Of a DNA stretch of 64,000 nucleotides, positions 23,111 to 34,866 are shown in pieces. Under the pieces are notes generated by a model. The model did not search any database. It was not told the DNA's origin and was given only the letters and a program-made list of their open reading frames with translations. A program made the position numbers and the translations under genes. Origin of the DNA: Triops longicaudatus (lineage: Eukaryota; Arthropoda; Branchiopoda; Notostraca; Triopsidae); NCBI GenBank assembly GCA_022885665.1, contig JAGQDJ010000038.1, positions 124,001 through 188,000 on the forward strand, written 5' to 3'. Every line of letters starts with the position of its first letter. The first letter of the stretch is position 1.

Positions 23111-26100
23111 ATGGAGCTCCGGGTGGTGTTATTGCTGATATCGTTTGTCGGTGGTTCCATGGCTGAAAGTCGAGGTAAGTAAACATCCTTTTGAATCAGT
23201 CATCCGTTAATATACATAGGCCTATCCAAAAGTTCCGAGAAATTATTATTTTAAAATCATACACTTTGCGTAAAAATAATAAAACTTCTCGTCCACGTTC
23301 GCCATCTACTGAATTTTCCACAAACTATCATTAAATTTTGTTTACTAGAGACAGTGCTGGAAGTCAAATTCCGTCAACCTCCTCAGGATGTTCGGCGATG
23401 AGGTGCAATCCATTCTATTTGAAAAAATCTTTCCCAAGTAGCTTACTTTCTTTTAGTTTAGTAAAGCACACAGTCTCCTATGTAGTAATTCTTGAAAATA
23501 AACGGGTAAGCAAAGTCAGTTCTGGATTCATAATAAAAAGCAAAGACCTAAAGCGAGCAACGGATGACCTGGCACCCGATGGCGCGTGAGACCCCAATCC
23601 AAGCTCTTCACAAAATTTTCCCTAATATGTCCGTAGCAAGCGTAAAAATCAGAAAAGCATAGAATCCGTAAGCTACTGATGTAAATAATTTGAATTGACT
23701 CCTATTCACACACCTGAATCAGTGACAGCGCTTCACGAACACTTTCTGTTTGAATGTTTGACGGAAAGCTGCCCTTTTTTTATTAAAAAAAGAAAAAAAA
23801 ATAGGTAATTCAATTGTTACTTTGTACTTTACTCACCTATATATTAAAGGAATCGTCTATTAACATTTCTTGCATCTTTAAGTCAAACTTTCCTAGTTAA
23901 AGTCACAAAAATATCAAAAACCCTTAGCCCTTGCAAATCAGCTTCGTTTCTCCATCGCCGAGTACCTGAAAAGTACCCCAGCAAAAACTCAAAACATAAG
24001 CGGGGCTTTTACTGACAATGAAAATCGGTACAGTCATCCGTGAATGATACCGAAATATTTACTTAACAAAAGAAATTTTCTGTCTCAATCCATTTCAGCA
24101 GAGCATTTCTCTAAACTTTTGGATAAGCCCTTGTATTGTTGACGGTGTGATCTACTGATCAATTTGTCACATAGCTTTCGTTGTGTACGATTCCAATTAT
24201 GAAACTTTGTCCGTGGAAGACCGTACCATTACGACACTGGCAATTCGTGACATATGGTTGCGCCAAAGTTGGTCATCGATGGCTGCTGCTAGGAACCAAC
24301 CTCGATTAAGTAAAGTGCATTATTAAAAAAAAATAAAGAAAAAATTATCTAAAAGTACTTGTTGCAGAAGCAAGTGAGAGAACATCTTTGAGTTTCATTT
24401 GTTTAAGCAATAAAAGAAGAACTCCACAAGTGTCCAACACTTTTCTTGAGTCCACGGTGTACAAACCAAACATCTGGTCCCTAGTCATAGAATCGCGTTG
24501 CTCCACAAGTTTTAGGCTAGACCAGCCTCCTCAGACACCTGTTGAAAAGTTGTCTTATTTAATGTCTGATATGCAAAATTCTCAACGAAGCATTTTGCGA
24601 GACAACTTTGAAAACTGTAACCGAACTAACTGGAGCAAGCAAACTGTTGCCGTGGGAACAAATGAAGTATAAATATTACTGTGCTTCTGCAGAAATGCAT
24701 ACGCATGTTTCTTTCTATAGGCTCCCCCTTTTTTAGTACGCGACGGGTCACAGGGAACTGTGAAGTGGTCCGGCAGTAACGTCGATCTCTTCCGAGCCAT
24801 AGCTGACAGTATTGGCTTCAAGTCTGTGTTACAATTGGCTAATTTATAATAAGTAATTTTTCCTTCATTAGTTTTTTTATACGTGAACCGGCGGACCGTA
24901 CACTGGGAATTTTAAGTAATGTTTCGCAGAATGGGTTACTGGAAATGGCGTTTAAAAACGTAAAGAGCGTTTGCTTAGCTAGCCTTCACCTGACGAGTTT
25001 TCCTTTCGTTTTTAGGAAATCGATCTCACGCTTTACATCTGTGTGTATCAATCTCAGCCTTACTTTGACATGATTTGGCCATCGTATTTTGGACACTGGG
25101 CTATTGTTGTACCGCCACCAGCCGTGACATATGACTTGCTTTCTAACATTAAGCCTTTCGGTTTAGATGTAAACAACGTTGTATTCTTAAAATTTGTGTA
25201 ATAAGCTGTTTGTAGGTTTGGCTTTGCGTTGTTGTAAGTATTCTATCCGTTTCTCTCGCTATGTGGGCCGTTTCACGATGTTTTGCATCCCATTCTGACT
25301 TGGTTTTGGATCTCATTTACAATATCGCCTTAGTCACTGGGCAAGGTTGAATAATGCAAAAAGAATATCGGTTATACAATTAGTTTGTTAATCTATCCTC
25401 AATAAAACTATTATACAGGAGGTTTCAGTCCAAGACATTTACCTGGAAAGTTTTTGGCTGCTACGTGGAACCTTGGAGCGTTCGTTATAGTATTTTCGTA
25501 CACCTCCATACTAATTTCCTTTGTTACTGCGCGGATCCCTGAGGCACGTCTAAGTAGTTTTGAAGATTTCGTTACTAAAGGCACTCTTAGTCCGGCAGCA
25601 CACGACCAGCATATCTTTCTTACATATTTCTTGGTAGCTATATTGCACCACCTTAGTTTGCTTTGACATAAGATTGATCTTAGGACGCGGATTCCGGATT
25701 AGCTAAGCAAATCGGTGACATTTTTCGTCGCAATCCGACATCCATTGTGTTTTCGGACGACGAAGGTATTGAATTGGTACTTGGAGGTCGTCACGCCTTT
25801 ATTACTGTGCGTAAATACGAGAATTGTGGAACCTTTTGCGCTAAAATATTAGTAGGGAGTTCCTATGGCTGAAGCTGCTATTGTTGATGATTTTAAATCT
25901 ACCGGCAAGTGCCGAATGACTATGGTCCTGGGAAATGGAATAAATCATAGTTTGGTTGGCTGGTTTACCTCGAAGCTCGTTCCATCATTGACACGAGCTC
26001 TTCATAAAGGGTACAGCTCTGGCACAAGGTCTATACTTATCTTTTAACTAAATCAGTTCTATAGGATTCTGAATGCTAACGAAGCCGGTTTGCTGTCTTA

Positions 26101-26284
26101 CTTCGAAAAGCTTTACGTACCACGAATTAATTGCTTGGGAATGCGAAATGTAGTGGAGGCTCCACGAGATGCACCCCTCCTCCTTATTCAGTTGCAAACT
26201 TCTTTTCTTGTCTTAGGTCTTGGAGCATTCGCAAGCCTCATCGCTTTCATTTACGAACACCTTAAGCATAGATATAATTTTTGA
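23111..26284 (+). CDS. Divergent ionotropic receptor IR-D, intact
   Basis: Arthropod IR-type channel, 560 residues. Exons: 23111-23174, 24175-24309, 24368-24666, 24721-24821, 24872-24959, 25016-25168, 25216-25345, 25419-25633, 25684-25806, 25856-26010 and 26065-26284; phases close throughout. Signal peptide (1-20), N-terminal region to about residue 166, S1 about 167-280, M1 in exon 7 (VWLCVVVSILSVSL), M3 in exon 8 (WNLGAFVIVFSYTS), S2 in exons 8-10, M4 in exon 11 (LIQLQTSFLVLGLG). Exon lengths 135, 299, 101, 88, 153, 130, 215, 123 and 155 are shared with IR-C. The glutamate-contact arginine of S1 is missing. Intron 1 is 1,000 nt, far longer than the rest, and holds nothing I can identify. 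The donors of exons 7 (GTTGAA) and 9 (GTGCGT) are weak but usable. Likely a tuning-type chemoreceptor, by family inference. Confidence 0.9.
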
Positions 26285-26804
26285 TGATCGTTCTCTTTGT
26301 GAAGTGCTAAAGAAGGGCGCAAAAGTGTCGAACATACCTTGAAAAATAAGTTAAAATAACTTGGCACCAGTCATTCACCTGATAAGCATTCGGATACACC
26401 AAAATTTTCGACAAATTAATTAAAAACAATACTACCGTTAATATACTTATGCAGAATAAAAAGCGTTGGCTTTGAATTTGTTACTGAAGATAATGCATTT
26501 GGAATAGTTAAGCTGTTAGAAGCGTGACATTTTCTTGTTAGTTAATTTTCAGAAACGGACCAGTTTCTTGTGCTGTATACTACCAAGTGAAAAAGTCTTA
26601 TCCGGGCAGGGCTCAAACGACTACGCTATTCGCAACTATCTCGGTCGCCTGGACAACGTTGCCGGTTACCGTCCTGGATCCATCGATCTAACACCATGCA
26701 GGCAGGTGATCAAACATCACGATATCAGAAAGAAACAAGATTGTTGCCTTCTTCCACTCAATTACTAGTCCAATGTTAACTACAGTTGCCAACACTTCTT
26801 CATC
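26285..26804. other. Short intergenic gap
   Basis: Separates IR-D from PACRG. Contains only A-rich and mixed sequence; the PACRG promoter must lie here, but no clear TATA box is seen. Confidence 0.5.
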
Positions 26805-27686
26805 ATGAAGACATCGGTTCACCGAAGTTCGCGCTGCGAAAGCGCTCCACGTCGTGTGGAACCTTTCACTATCCGTGTAGGTAAACCTGGGACGTACACG
26901 CCGCCGCCGAAACGTACGACCGTTGCACGTTTACAGCCTACATTTTCTTTGGCATTCCGACGAGCCTATTCACGTGGAGATTTACCTGTCCTCTTGGTTC
27001 ACGAAAGCCATCATTTCCGTTTAGGATGGAAGGTAAGTTGACATTTTAGTGCTTTTTTACTTGTGTAACTGCCAATATTGCTTAGGTTGAAGCCGACGCA
27101 CTTGATTACGCGCAATATTTGCCTCTATTTTTGGACGGCTTATGCGAAGTTGAACACCCGTTTGATTATTTTGCCATCAAAGGATCCGAATTTATGATTG
27201 CCCAAGGAGCAGATAAGGTTCTACCAATGTTGCCTCAGCTCATTCCACCTATACGTCGTAAGTAACAATCCTTGTTAACACGTCGATATTTTACATTCTC
27301 TTCTTGCTACTTTTACCTTCTAGGAGCACTACAAACACGCCATCCTCGTGTACTCGTGAACACGCTAAGGGTTTTGCAGCAATTAGCGTTGTCTTCCAAG
27401 GAAGTCGGCAGGAGCCTTGTGCCATATTACCGCGCTTTGTTGCCTACACTCAACCATTTCTGTCACGCAAATTGTAAATTCTATCTCTTTAATGGTTGGA
27501 CTACAATATAATTATATGTTTCTAGTCAATAGTGGAGACGGAATAGATTATGGTCAACGCAAAGGCGAAAACCTTGGTGATGCAATTCAAGACACACTTC
27601 AAGTTCTGGAGAAACAAGGCGGGAACAATGCATTCGTAGCTATCAAGTATTTTATCCCGACATATGAAACCTGCCTTTTTAAATGA
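26805..27686 (+). CDS. PACRG: Parkin co-regulated protein (PACRG)
   Basis: Axonemal protein that fills the inner junction of doublet microtubules in cilia and flagella; expected in sperm and sensory cilia. Four exons, 26805-27032, 27086-27257, 27324-27473 and 27526-27686, give 237 residues, near the usual length of the shorter family members. The conserved core begins at FRRAYSRGDLPV and runs through SHHFRLGWKVE, the HPFDYFAIKG block, helical repeats (TRHPRVLVNTLRVLQQL) and the diagnostic C-terminal GDGIDYGQRKGENLGDAIQ and KYFIPTYETC. The N-terminus is basic and unstructured. Splice phases agree. It lies tail-to-tail with RRM1. No anomaly. Confidence 0.93.
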
Positions 27687-28580
27687 GTCTTTTCACCAAC
27701 ACGCAACCTTTTTTTTATGCTACCAACAAATGTGACGTATCGATTGAAGGCAACTGTTACGAGGAGGAAGGTTAATTACTAAAAATGATGTTTTGAAATG
27801 TAATACTGTGCAATACGTAAAGTGATACATTGATCTAAATAGCTCCGACTAATACAAATGCGCCATGACCCCCATATCCACCACCGAAATGACAGGTTGC
27901 ACCTGAGTAAAAAAAAAAAAAAAATCGATTGGTGTGTCAATCCAAATCCAAACCCATGACTAATCGTCCTTGCAAGTATTGAAATTTCCGTTTGTTTTTC
28001 GTAAGTATATCAGATTCAGTGGTCCAAATAATACTAATGATACATAATTTATAGTAAAACCTTTAAATCAGCTAATGAAGCCCGTCTTCACCTTATGTCT
28101 TCATTCGGCCCGCAGCCATTTTCCGCCCATGAAGGCGAAAAAATGGCCGATCCGTTACACCAGTGGTGCCCAAACTTTTTTCACCCGAGGGCCGCGCGCG
28201 ACATGATATAAAATCTCACGGGCCTGAATGTTCCGGTTTCGTCAGAATTATGCCGACGTTAAAAATGAAATTACGCAGTGATATACATGAGCGGTATAAA
28301 TGAACGGGCCGTAGTTTGGGCACCACTGCGTTACACGAATGTAAATAAGCAAAAAGAGGTTGAGCCAAGTACGTACGGCACTAGTTATAATGGCCGAAAT
28401 AGAATGATACGCTAACTAATGACTTATTGCTCTGCCTGTACGGAGAATAAGAAAAAACGCTTTCATTTCTTTCTCGGGAGAAATTTCCGAAAAGAATATA
28501 TTTTGTGAAAAATTTTACAGAGTACCAGCAGCAGTAGCCATTAAAAGAAAAAAACGCACTAACACGACTGAAATGTATTT
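27687..28580. other. Convergent 3' intergenic gap with MITE
   Basis: Between the 3' ends of PACRG (+) and RRM1 (-). Apart from the element at 28161-28328 and an A15-type run near 27909, nothing is recognised. Confidence 0.6.
28161..28328. mobile_element. hAT-like MITE (family 2), copy 1, 168 bp
   Basis: Terminal inverted repeats CAGTGGTGCCCAAAC and its complement at the right end. Perfect 8-bp target duplication CGTTACAC at 28153-28160 and 28329-28336. Non-coding interior, strongly similar to the copy at 45776-45983. The CAGTGGTGCC terminus is typical of hAT elements. Confidence 0.9.
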
Positions 28581-31500
28581 TTAGGAACCGCACATAAGGC
28601 AATCATCTTTGTTCTGCAATGAGCAAACCATGGCTGCTTGGTTCCTTTCCTTCGCACTTGAATCGCTTTCTGGCTTGGAAGCGGAAGGGGAGGTTACAAA
28701 ATTGGCTACTCGCGTTTTGTCCACTGTGAACTTGATGGCTGACGCTGCGGGCTTCGTGCGAAGATAGTACATTCCAGTTTTCAAACCTTGTTTCCATGAA
28801 TAGAAATGCATGGATGTCAATTTGCCATAATTGGGCTCTGCGATGTGAACATTAAGCGACTGGCTTTGGTCTATGAAGGCTCCTCGGTCAGCCGCCATTT
28901 TGATGACTATCCGTTGGGAAATCTCCCATACAGTTTTGTACAGTGCTTTGATATCCTCAGGAATTCCATCAATGTTCTAAAAAAAATAAATATGCTTTTT
29001 ATAACGAAAAGCATAACAATTCGACAGGAGGGACAATACTATTTTTGGTACTACGACTGCTTTTGACTCAAAAGCATTCAGCACAGAAAGAGAAAAGCTT
29101 ATACCTGAATGGAACCGTTATGCGCAATAAGCAAGTTCTTCATATCCTCAGACCAGAGGTTCCTTTCTGTCAAATCCCGTAACAAATGGTGATTGACGAC
29201 TTGGAATTCGCCGGATAAGACACGTCGAGAGTAAATGTTGGAAGTATACGCTTCAATGGATTCATTATTGCCCAGAATTTGGGCCGTAGAAGCAGTAGGC
29301 ATGGGAGCTAACAACAAGGAATTGCGCACTCCATGTTTGGCAATTTTGGCTTTCAGAGCGCTCCAGTCCCACAGATTACTTGGAGTAACATTCCACATAT
29401 CATACTGCAAAATCTATTCCGAAAGCCAGAAAAAATTAGACCTAACTCTGTAACACAAAACCCTTACTCCTTTGCTGACGGGTGATCCTTCGTAAGTCGA
29501 ATAAGGTCCTTCCTTTTCTGCTAATTCACAAGAAGACTCCAAAGCGCCGTAATACAAAGTTTCAAAGATCTGGACGTTCAATTTTTGAGCTTCAGCTGAT
29601 TCGAAAGGATACCGCATCAAAATAAACGCATCTGCTAGTCCTTGGACACCGATTCCAATCGGTCGATGGCGTAAATTAGAATTGCGCGCCTGATAAGAAG
29701 AAACGAGATTAGAATCTTTGAATGACAATAAAACGACAACGAATAAAATGAAAGAAAATTACTTCAGGAACTGGGTAATAGTTAATGTCAATGATTTTGT
29801 TCAAATTTCTCGTGACCACTTTGGTGACTTCTTTGAGTTTGACAAAGTCAAACGTCTTATCTTCTTTAACAAACATGTTAACAGCTATGGATGCCAAGTT
29901 GCACACAGCCACTTCATCTGGAGAGGAATATTCGACAATTTCCGTACACAGATTCGAACACTTGATGGTTCCCAGGTTTTGCTGATTAGATTTCCGGTTG
30001 CAGGCATCCTTGTATAGGACGTACGGCGTGCCCGTTTCTACTTGGGAATCAAGAATAGCGGACCAAAGTTGCTGGGCACGAACTTGACGCCGATATTTGC
30101 CCTCAGCTTCGTACTGGCGGTACAAGTCTTCAAATTTCTCTCCCCACACATCGTGTAAGCCAGGGCACTCAGCAGGGCACATAAGACTCCACATTTCATC
30201 CTTTTCAACGCGGCGCATAAACTCGTCAGGGATCCACAAGGCGTAAAATAAATCACGCGCCCTTTGTTCTTCTTTGCCAGTGTTCTTCTTGAGATCAAGG
30301 AATTCGAATACATCAGCGTGCCATGGTTCCAAGTAAATAGCAAACGCTCCGGGACGCTAGACGAGAAATAGTAATTACTGTTTACAATTCACGTATATAG
30401 CACTTATGTTACTGTTAGGAGAAAACACAGAGCAACGCAGTAAGTCTGACACTAACTTTTGAAAGAATACATGATTGCGTAAAGAATATATTTTGCTGGC
30501 ATGATGTTCACTTAAAATATATTTGCAATACAGCTTCTAACATTAGTAGTCATAAACAGATATCAGAATGAACGAGAAATTATCTGACACTATTAAAAAG
30601 TGAAGCATTTTTATTTTTTGCCTTGCGTGAATAAAAGCATGTGGGTACCTTATTGCCGCCTTGATCGACATATCTTGCAGTATTGTTGTATACACGTAGC
30701 ATGGGTACAAGACCGTTGCTGATACCATTAGTACCAGCAATGTAGGAACCCGTCGCTCTAATGCAATGGACGTTCAGGCCAATACCGCCAGCGGACTTGG
30801 ATATGAGAGCACATTGCGTCAATGTTCTGTAGATGCCATCGATGCTGTCGTCGCTCATGGTTAACAAGAAGCAGCTGTTGGAACATTTCGAGAGAAAATC
30901 ATGTTTAATGCAACAAAAAGCTGGATACAATCTCTTAAAACAGTACTACATATAGTATACAAAGCTTAGAAACACGACTTACCTCGAAAGCTGGGGACGA
31001 GGTGTTGCTGCGTTAAACAACGTAGGTGAAGCGTGTGTGAACCATTTTTCAGAAAGAAGATTGTAGGTTTCAATCGCTGCGTCGATGTCTTCGCCATGAA
31101 TGCCTACTGACACCCTCATTAACATATGCTGGGGGCGTTCAACAACTTTCCCGCCAGCTTTCAGCAAATAAGAACGCTCAAGTGTCTGCAATAATTTCCG
31201 AAAGCCAACCAAGAAGTTATTCACCGTAAAATGCTTTCTTTACGTTTTCAAATGAAATACCTTAAATCCAAAGTAGTTGTAACTGAAATCGCGATCATAT
31301 ATAATTGCCGAGTTGAGACGGTCCTTGTTACGCATTATGATATCGTAATATGTGTCCGAAATCATCGGCGATACTTTCCCAGTTTTCTCGTTTACCATGC
31401 GGTACAGGATTTCGATGACATCTGACAATTTTAAATTAAAATTTCCGTAAAATAGTACGCTAGGCAAAAACTGAGCCATATGCAAGCTTAACTTACCACT

Positions 31501-31948
31501 GAAGGTCTTTTTGGTTTCTTTATGCAAATTAGAAATAGCAATCCTGGCCGCCAAAATAGCATAGTCGGGGTGCTTTGACGTCATAGTGGCAGCCGTTTCG
31601 GCCGCCAAATTGTCCAATTCAACGGTAGTTACACCCGAATATAAACCGCTAATTACCTTCAATGTGATCTGAGTCTGAAAAAGACAAAAAAAAAAGTTAA
31701 AAGTGAATTTTAAGTTTCGAAGATTTATTGCCCTTACTGGGTCAACAAAATCCATGTCTAAGCCATAGCATAGCTTTTGGATACGTGACGTAATTTTGTC
31801 GAAATGGACTTCTTCTTGACGGCCATCTGTAACAAAGGAAGGTTACGTCATTGTTACAATCTTCCCTGTTTTTATAACAAAACGAAAAAATAGAACAAGA
31901 CCTACTTCGCTTGAGGACGTACATCTTGCCGCCTTTGGACGCAACCAT
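28581..31948 (-). CDS. RRM1: Ribonucleoside-diphosphate reductase large subunit
   Basis: Class Ia RNR large (alpha) subunit, which reduces NDPs to dNDPs with the RRM2 radical subunit in the cytosol. Ten exons in transcript order: 31906-31948, 31738-31826, 31497-31674, 31261-31421, 30983-31185, 30649-30874, 29763-30356, 29468-29689, 29105-29413 and 28581-28976, giving 806 residues (animal orthologues about 790). Seen in order: ATP-cone (KRNGRQEEVHFDKI), the catalytic NLCTE with Cys437, Asn435 and Glu439, redox partner cysteines at 226 (SCFLL) and 452 (AVCNLAS), the PMPTASTAQILGNNE loop and the C-terminal shuttle CLMCGS. All essential residues are present. An upstream in-frame start or the internal Met nine codons later are alternatives to the chosen ATG. 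Divergent from UTP18, with an E2F-like site in the shared promoter fitting S-phase control. Confidence 0.97.
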
Positions 31949-32379
31949 GCTGGACTCAGTATAATTAAGACAGTTAAGAAAAAAAGGAAAAATTACTAAA
32001 CTATACACAAGCCCTACTGACCTTTTCGTGTCAAGTAGGCAAATGGGGTAAGCACTTGGACCAGATAATAGGGTAGAGAGGGTGACGATGAGGGCGTGAA
32101 GAAGATTTTCGCGCTTTTTCTCAAGGAAACAACGAAAGGGGCGGGTACAACGGGGCGTAGCCTCCCAAAAATACTTCGCTAATCTTTCATTTTTGAATCA
32201 CAGTAATAATTCGTTTAGTTGAAATTAATTAATTTTTTTACATCTATATCTAAGTTGAAATGCCTAATTTTATTTTTTTAAGGACGAATAAAATTAACAG
32301 TATATATGACAATGTTGTGTGGACACTAAATATACAAACTAAACAGTACCAAAACACGTGGTGAAGGAAAGGAACGAAA
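31949..32379. promoter_or_regulatory. Bidirectional promoter of RRM1 and UTP18, E2F-like site
   Basis: About 430 bp separate the two divergent start codons. TTTTCGCGC at 32106-32114 matches the E2F consensus and lies about 160 nt upstream of the RRM1 ATG. No TATA box is evident. E2F control of RRM1 is established in animals; the site here is an inference from sequence. Confidence 0.5.
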
Positions 32380-34866
32380 ATGCCAACAGGTAAATTATTT
32401 ATATCGTGTGACGAATGCATAAGTCTTAGCGTTTTTCATTAAGGTCAGCGTCGTAAGAAGAATAAAAAGCCAGTGGAAAATGAAGTGACAATACAAGATA
32501 AAGAAGCTCCGCCGGTTCCAGTTGAACCAGAGGAGCAAATGGATCAGTCGAACGAAGATAAAGGTGCGGAGCCTCAAGAAGAAAAACCCGATGACGAAGT
32601 GAAAGGTGCGGAGCCTCAAGAAGAAAAACTCGATGAAGAAGAAAAAGTTGTGGAACCTCAAGCAGCAAAACCTGATAACAATGTTGACAGTGTACCAGAG
32701 GATGTTTATGGAACTATTTTGTTCGGAAGGAAAAGAAAAGCAGCTTGGGAGGATCCTGACGATGAAACAATCAAGTAAGTCCCATGGATTGCTTTGTTGA
32801 GACTAAGGGGCAACTCGAATACTTTCAAGTCCATCGAGAAATGCGGTAAAGCTCATTTTATCCCTTAGTTGCATTATATCATAGGCGTTGGAATTTTCGA
32901 AAAATTTCGTTAATGTAATTAAGACGTCAATCCGATTTTTCAACTACCTTTCGTTCCAAACCGGTAACAAATCGGAGTGTACAGTATATGTTTTCGAAAG
33001 CTGAGTTTTTTGTATAGTATATTAGCTTTCCAGTAATTCAGCTAAGAATTGTCTTTTAATCTATAATAGTCTTATTGCCATATAGTGCTCGATGTTTTTT
33101 GAATTGTCTGATAAATATACTTAATAAAATATTACGGAAATATATTTCACGATCTGATGGTTTTTAAGCTATTATCTTAAATAGTCGTGTAACCGATGTA
33201 GCCGTCGTTATGCTAGGCTTTACTGTACGTTGGGGACGCCTCTAGTTTTTGTGAATTGTCAGGATAGCAATGATGCTGGAGCTCAGTTGTTGTAAAGGCT
33301 AATCGTTAATTTTACAATGCAGAATAAAAGATGTAGCAGCTACATACAAACGAGCCCCTGGAAGACACGGATCGAAAGACACTTCCACAGCCAAATACAG
33401 TCAACATTTGCGAACTCAGTTCGCGTCTATTCATGGTGACCCAAAATGGGCTCAACCCAAAACTGAAGAGGAGCCCTCAGATGCCGATTCTGCGGATGAA
33501 GACGATGCAACGGCCTTAAAACTGACTCAACGCGCTGGCAATCTTATAAGGAAAAGCCATTTGCTTATGCCAGGCTCTCTGCAATTTAAAACTCTCCGTC
33601 CGTTGAATCACAGTACGCGGCATGAAGGCAGTATCATTTCAGCTGTCGAATTCCACCCGAAGGAACATGTTGGGCTAGTTGGAGGTAATGGCGGCCTTTT
33701 AACCCTCTTCCAAGTTGATGGAAAGAAAAACCCTAAAGTGCAGACCATTCAGCTGGAAAATTTTCCTGTCAAAGTATGTTTCAACTTTAACTTGTTTCTT
33801 TTATTAATCTGCTGTTATGGCACAGGAAGCACATTTTAGTCGAGAAGGAAATGAAGTGCTTGCCATTTCTCAACGACATCGTCACCTGTTCGCCTATGAC
33901 ATGATAAAAGGTTCTGTAACGCGCGTTTCGCTGCCTCAGTCCGTAGAAGCCGGAACTATAAAGAAAATTACCATTTCTCCTGATGGTCAGCTTTTAGCTG
34001 CTGCGGGTCGGTTTGGCAACGTGTACCTTCTGTCTTCTCGAACGAAAGAATGGGTGGGAACGATAAAAAGCAACGCACAAGTATGGGGAATGACATTTAG
34101 TCCAGATAGCGCTCGACTTTACACTCACGGAGGTAAACATTATGCTTTCATGTATCTCTTGAGATTGTTTCCGTTTCATAACTATATAGTTAAAATATTA
34201 ACGGAAATCTCTTGCAAATTGTATTATTAGCTTTACCAGTATTCGACTATAACAGCTTATAATATCGGCATGTTGGATGTTTAATCTGGTTTGATATCAG
34301 ATTATCCCGTGAAGCTAATTCCGTGAAACATATTGACAATTTTTGCTGCACTTTTTATGCTCATAGTGCGAACAATAATGTGTGATTAATGTCGTTATAT
34401 AGATGAAGGCGAAGTATTTATCTGGAATGTCAAACAACGACGCTGTATTCACAAATTCACGGACGAAGGTTGTCTACAAGGCACGAGCATAGCGATTTCC
34501 CCGAACCAGCAATACTTAGCCTGCGGATCCCAAATGGGTGTCGTGAACGTGTACAGTGTAGACAAATTAGAAACAACTCAGACTCCGCGTCCTATTAAGG
34601 CGGTCATGAATTTGGTTACGCAAGTCAGTAGCCTTCAATTCCATCCCTCTTCCGAAATTTTGGCTATGGCATCCTCCAGCAAAGTCAACGCAGCAAAGTT
34701 GGTCCATTTGCCGTCTCTAACAGTTTTTAAGAACTTCCCAGCCCTCGGTGAAGAAATAGGCCGTATTGCCAGTTTGAATTTCTCACCTCAAGGCGGATAT
34801 TTAGTACTAGGCAACAACAAAGGTTCTGCGCCGATGTACCGATTATCCCATTTCCGTGCATATTAA
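32380..34866 (+). CDS. UTP18: U3 snoRNP protein UTP18 homologue (WD40)
   Basis: Component of the small-subunit processome (UTP-B) in the nucleolus, needed for 18S pre-rRNA cleavage. Exons 32380-32389, 32444-32774, 33323-33773, 33826-34132 and 34403-34866 encode 520 residues. The first coding exon is only 10 nt (Met-Pro-Thr plus one base). Residues 5-110 are a charged disordered tail with two near-copies of a KGAEPQEEK unit. Residues from about 200 form a WD40 propeller (SAVEFHPKEHVGL, ITISPDGQLLA, FSPDSARLYTHG, EVFIWNVKQRRCIHKF, LNFSPQGGYLVLGNNKG), ending in the family-typical MYRLSHF. Intron 2 (32775-33322) is 548 nt. Divergent neighbour of RRM1; both are growth-linked genes. Confidence 0.92.

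Noticed and set aside
23214..23589. Possible mariner-like fragment in IR-D intron 1
   Set aside because: The phrase near 23220 looked like a mariner end, but no matching opposite end and no transposase motif were found.
29718..30017. Plus-strand open frames across RRM1 exons
   Set aside because: Antisense shadows of RRM1 exon 7, whose minus-strand frame is unambiguous.
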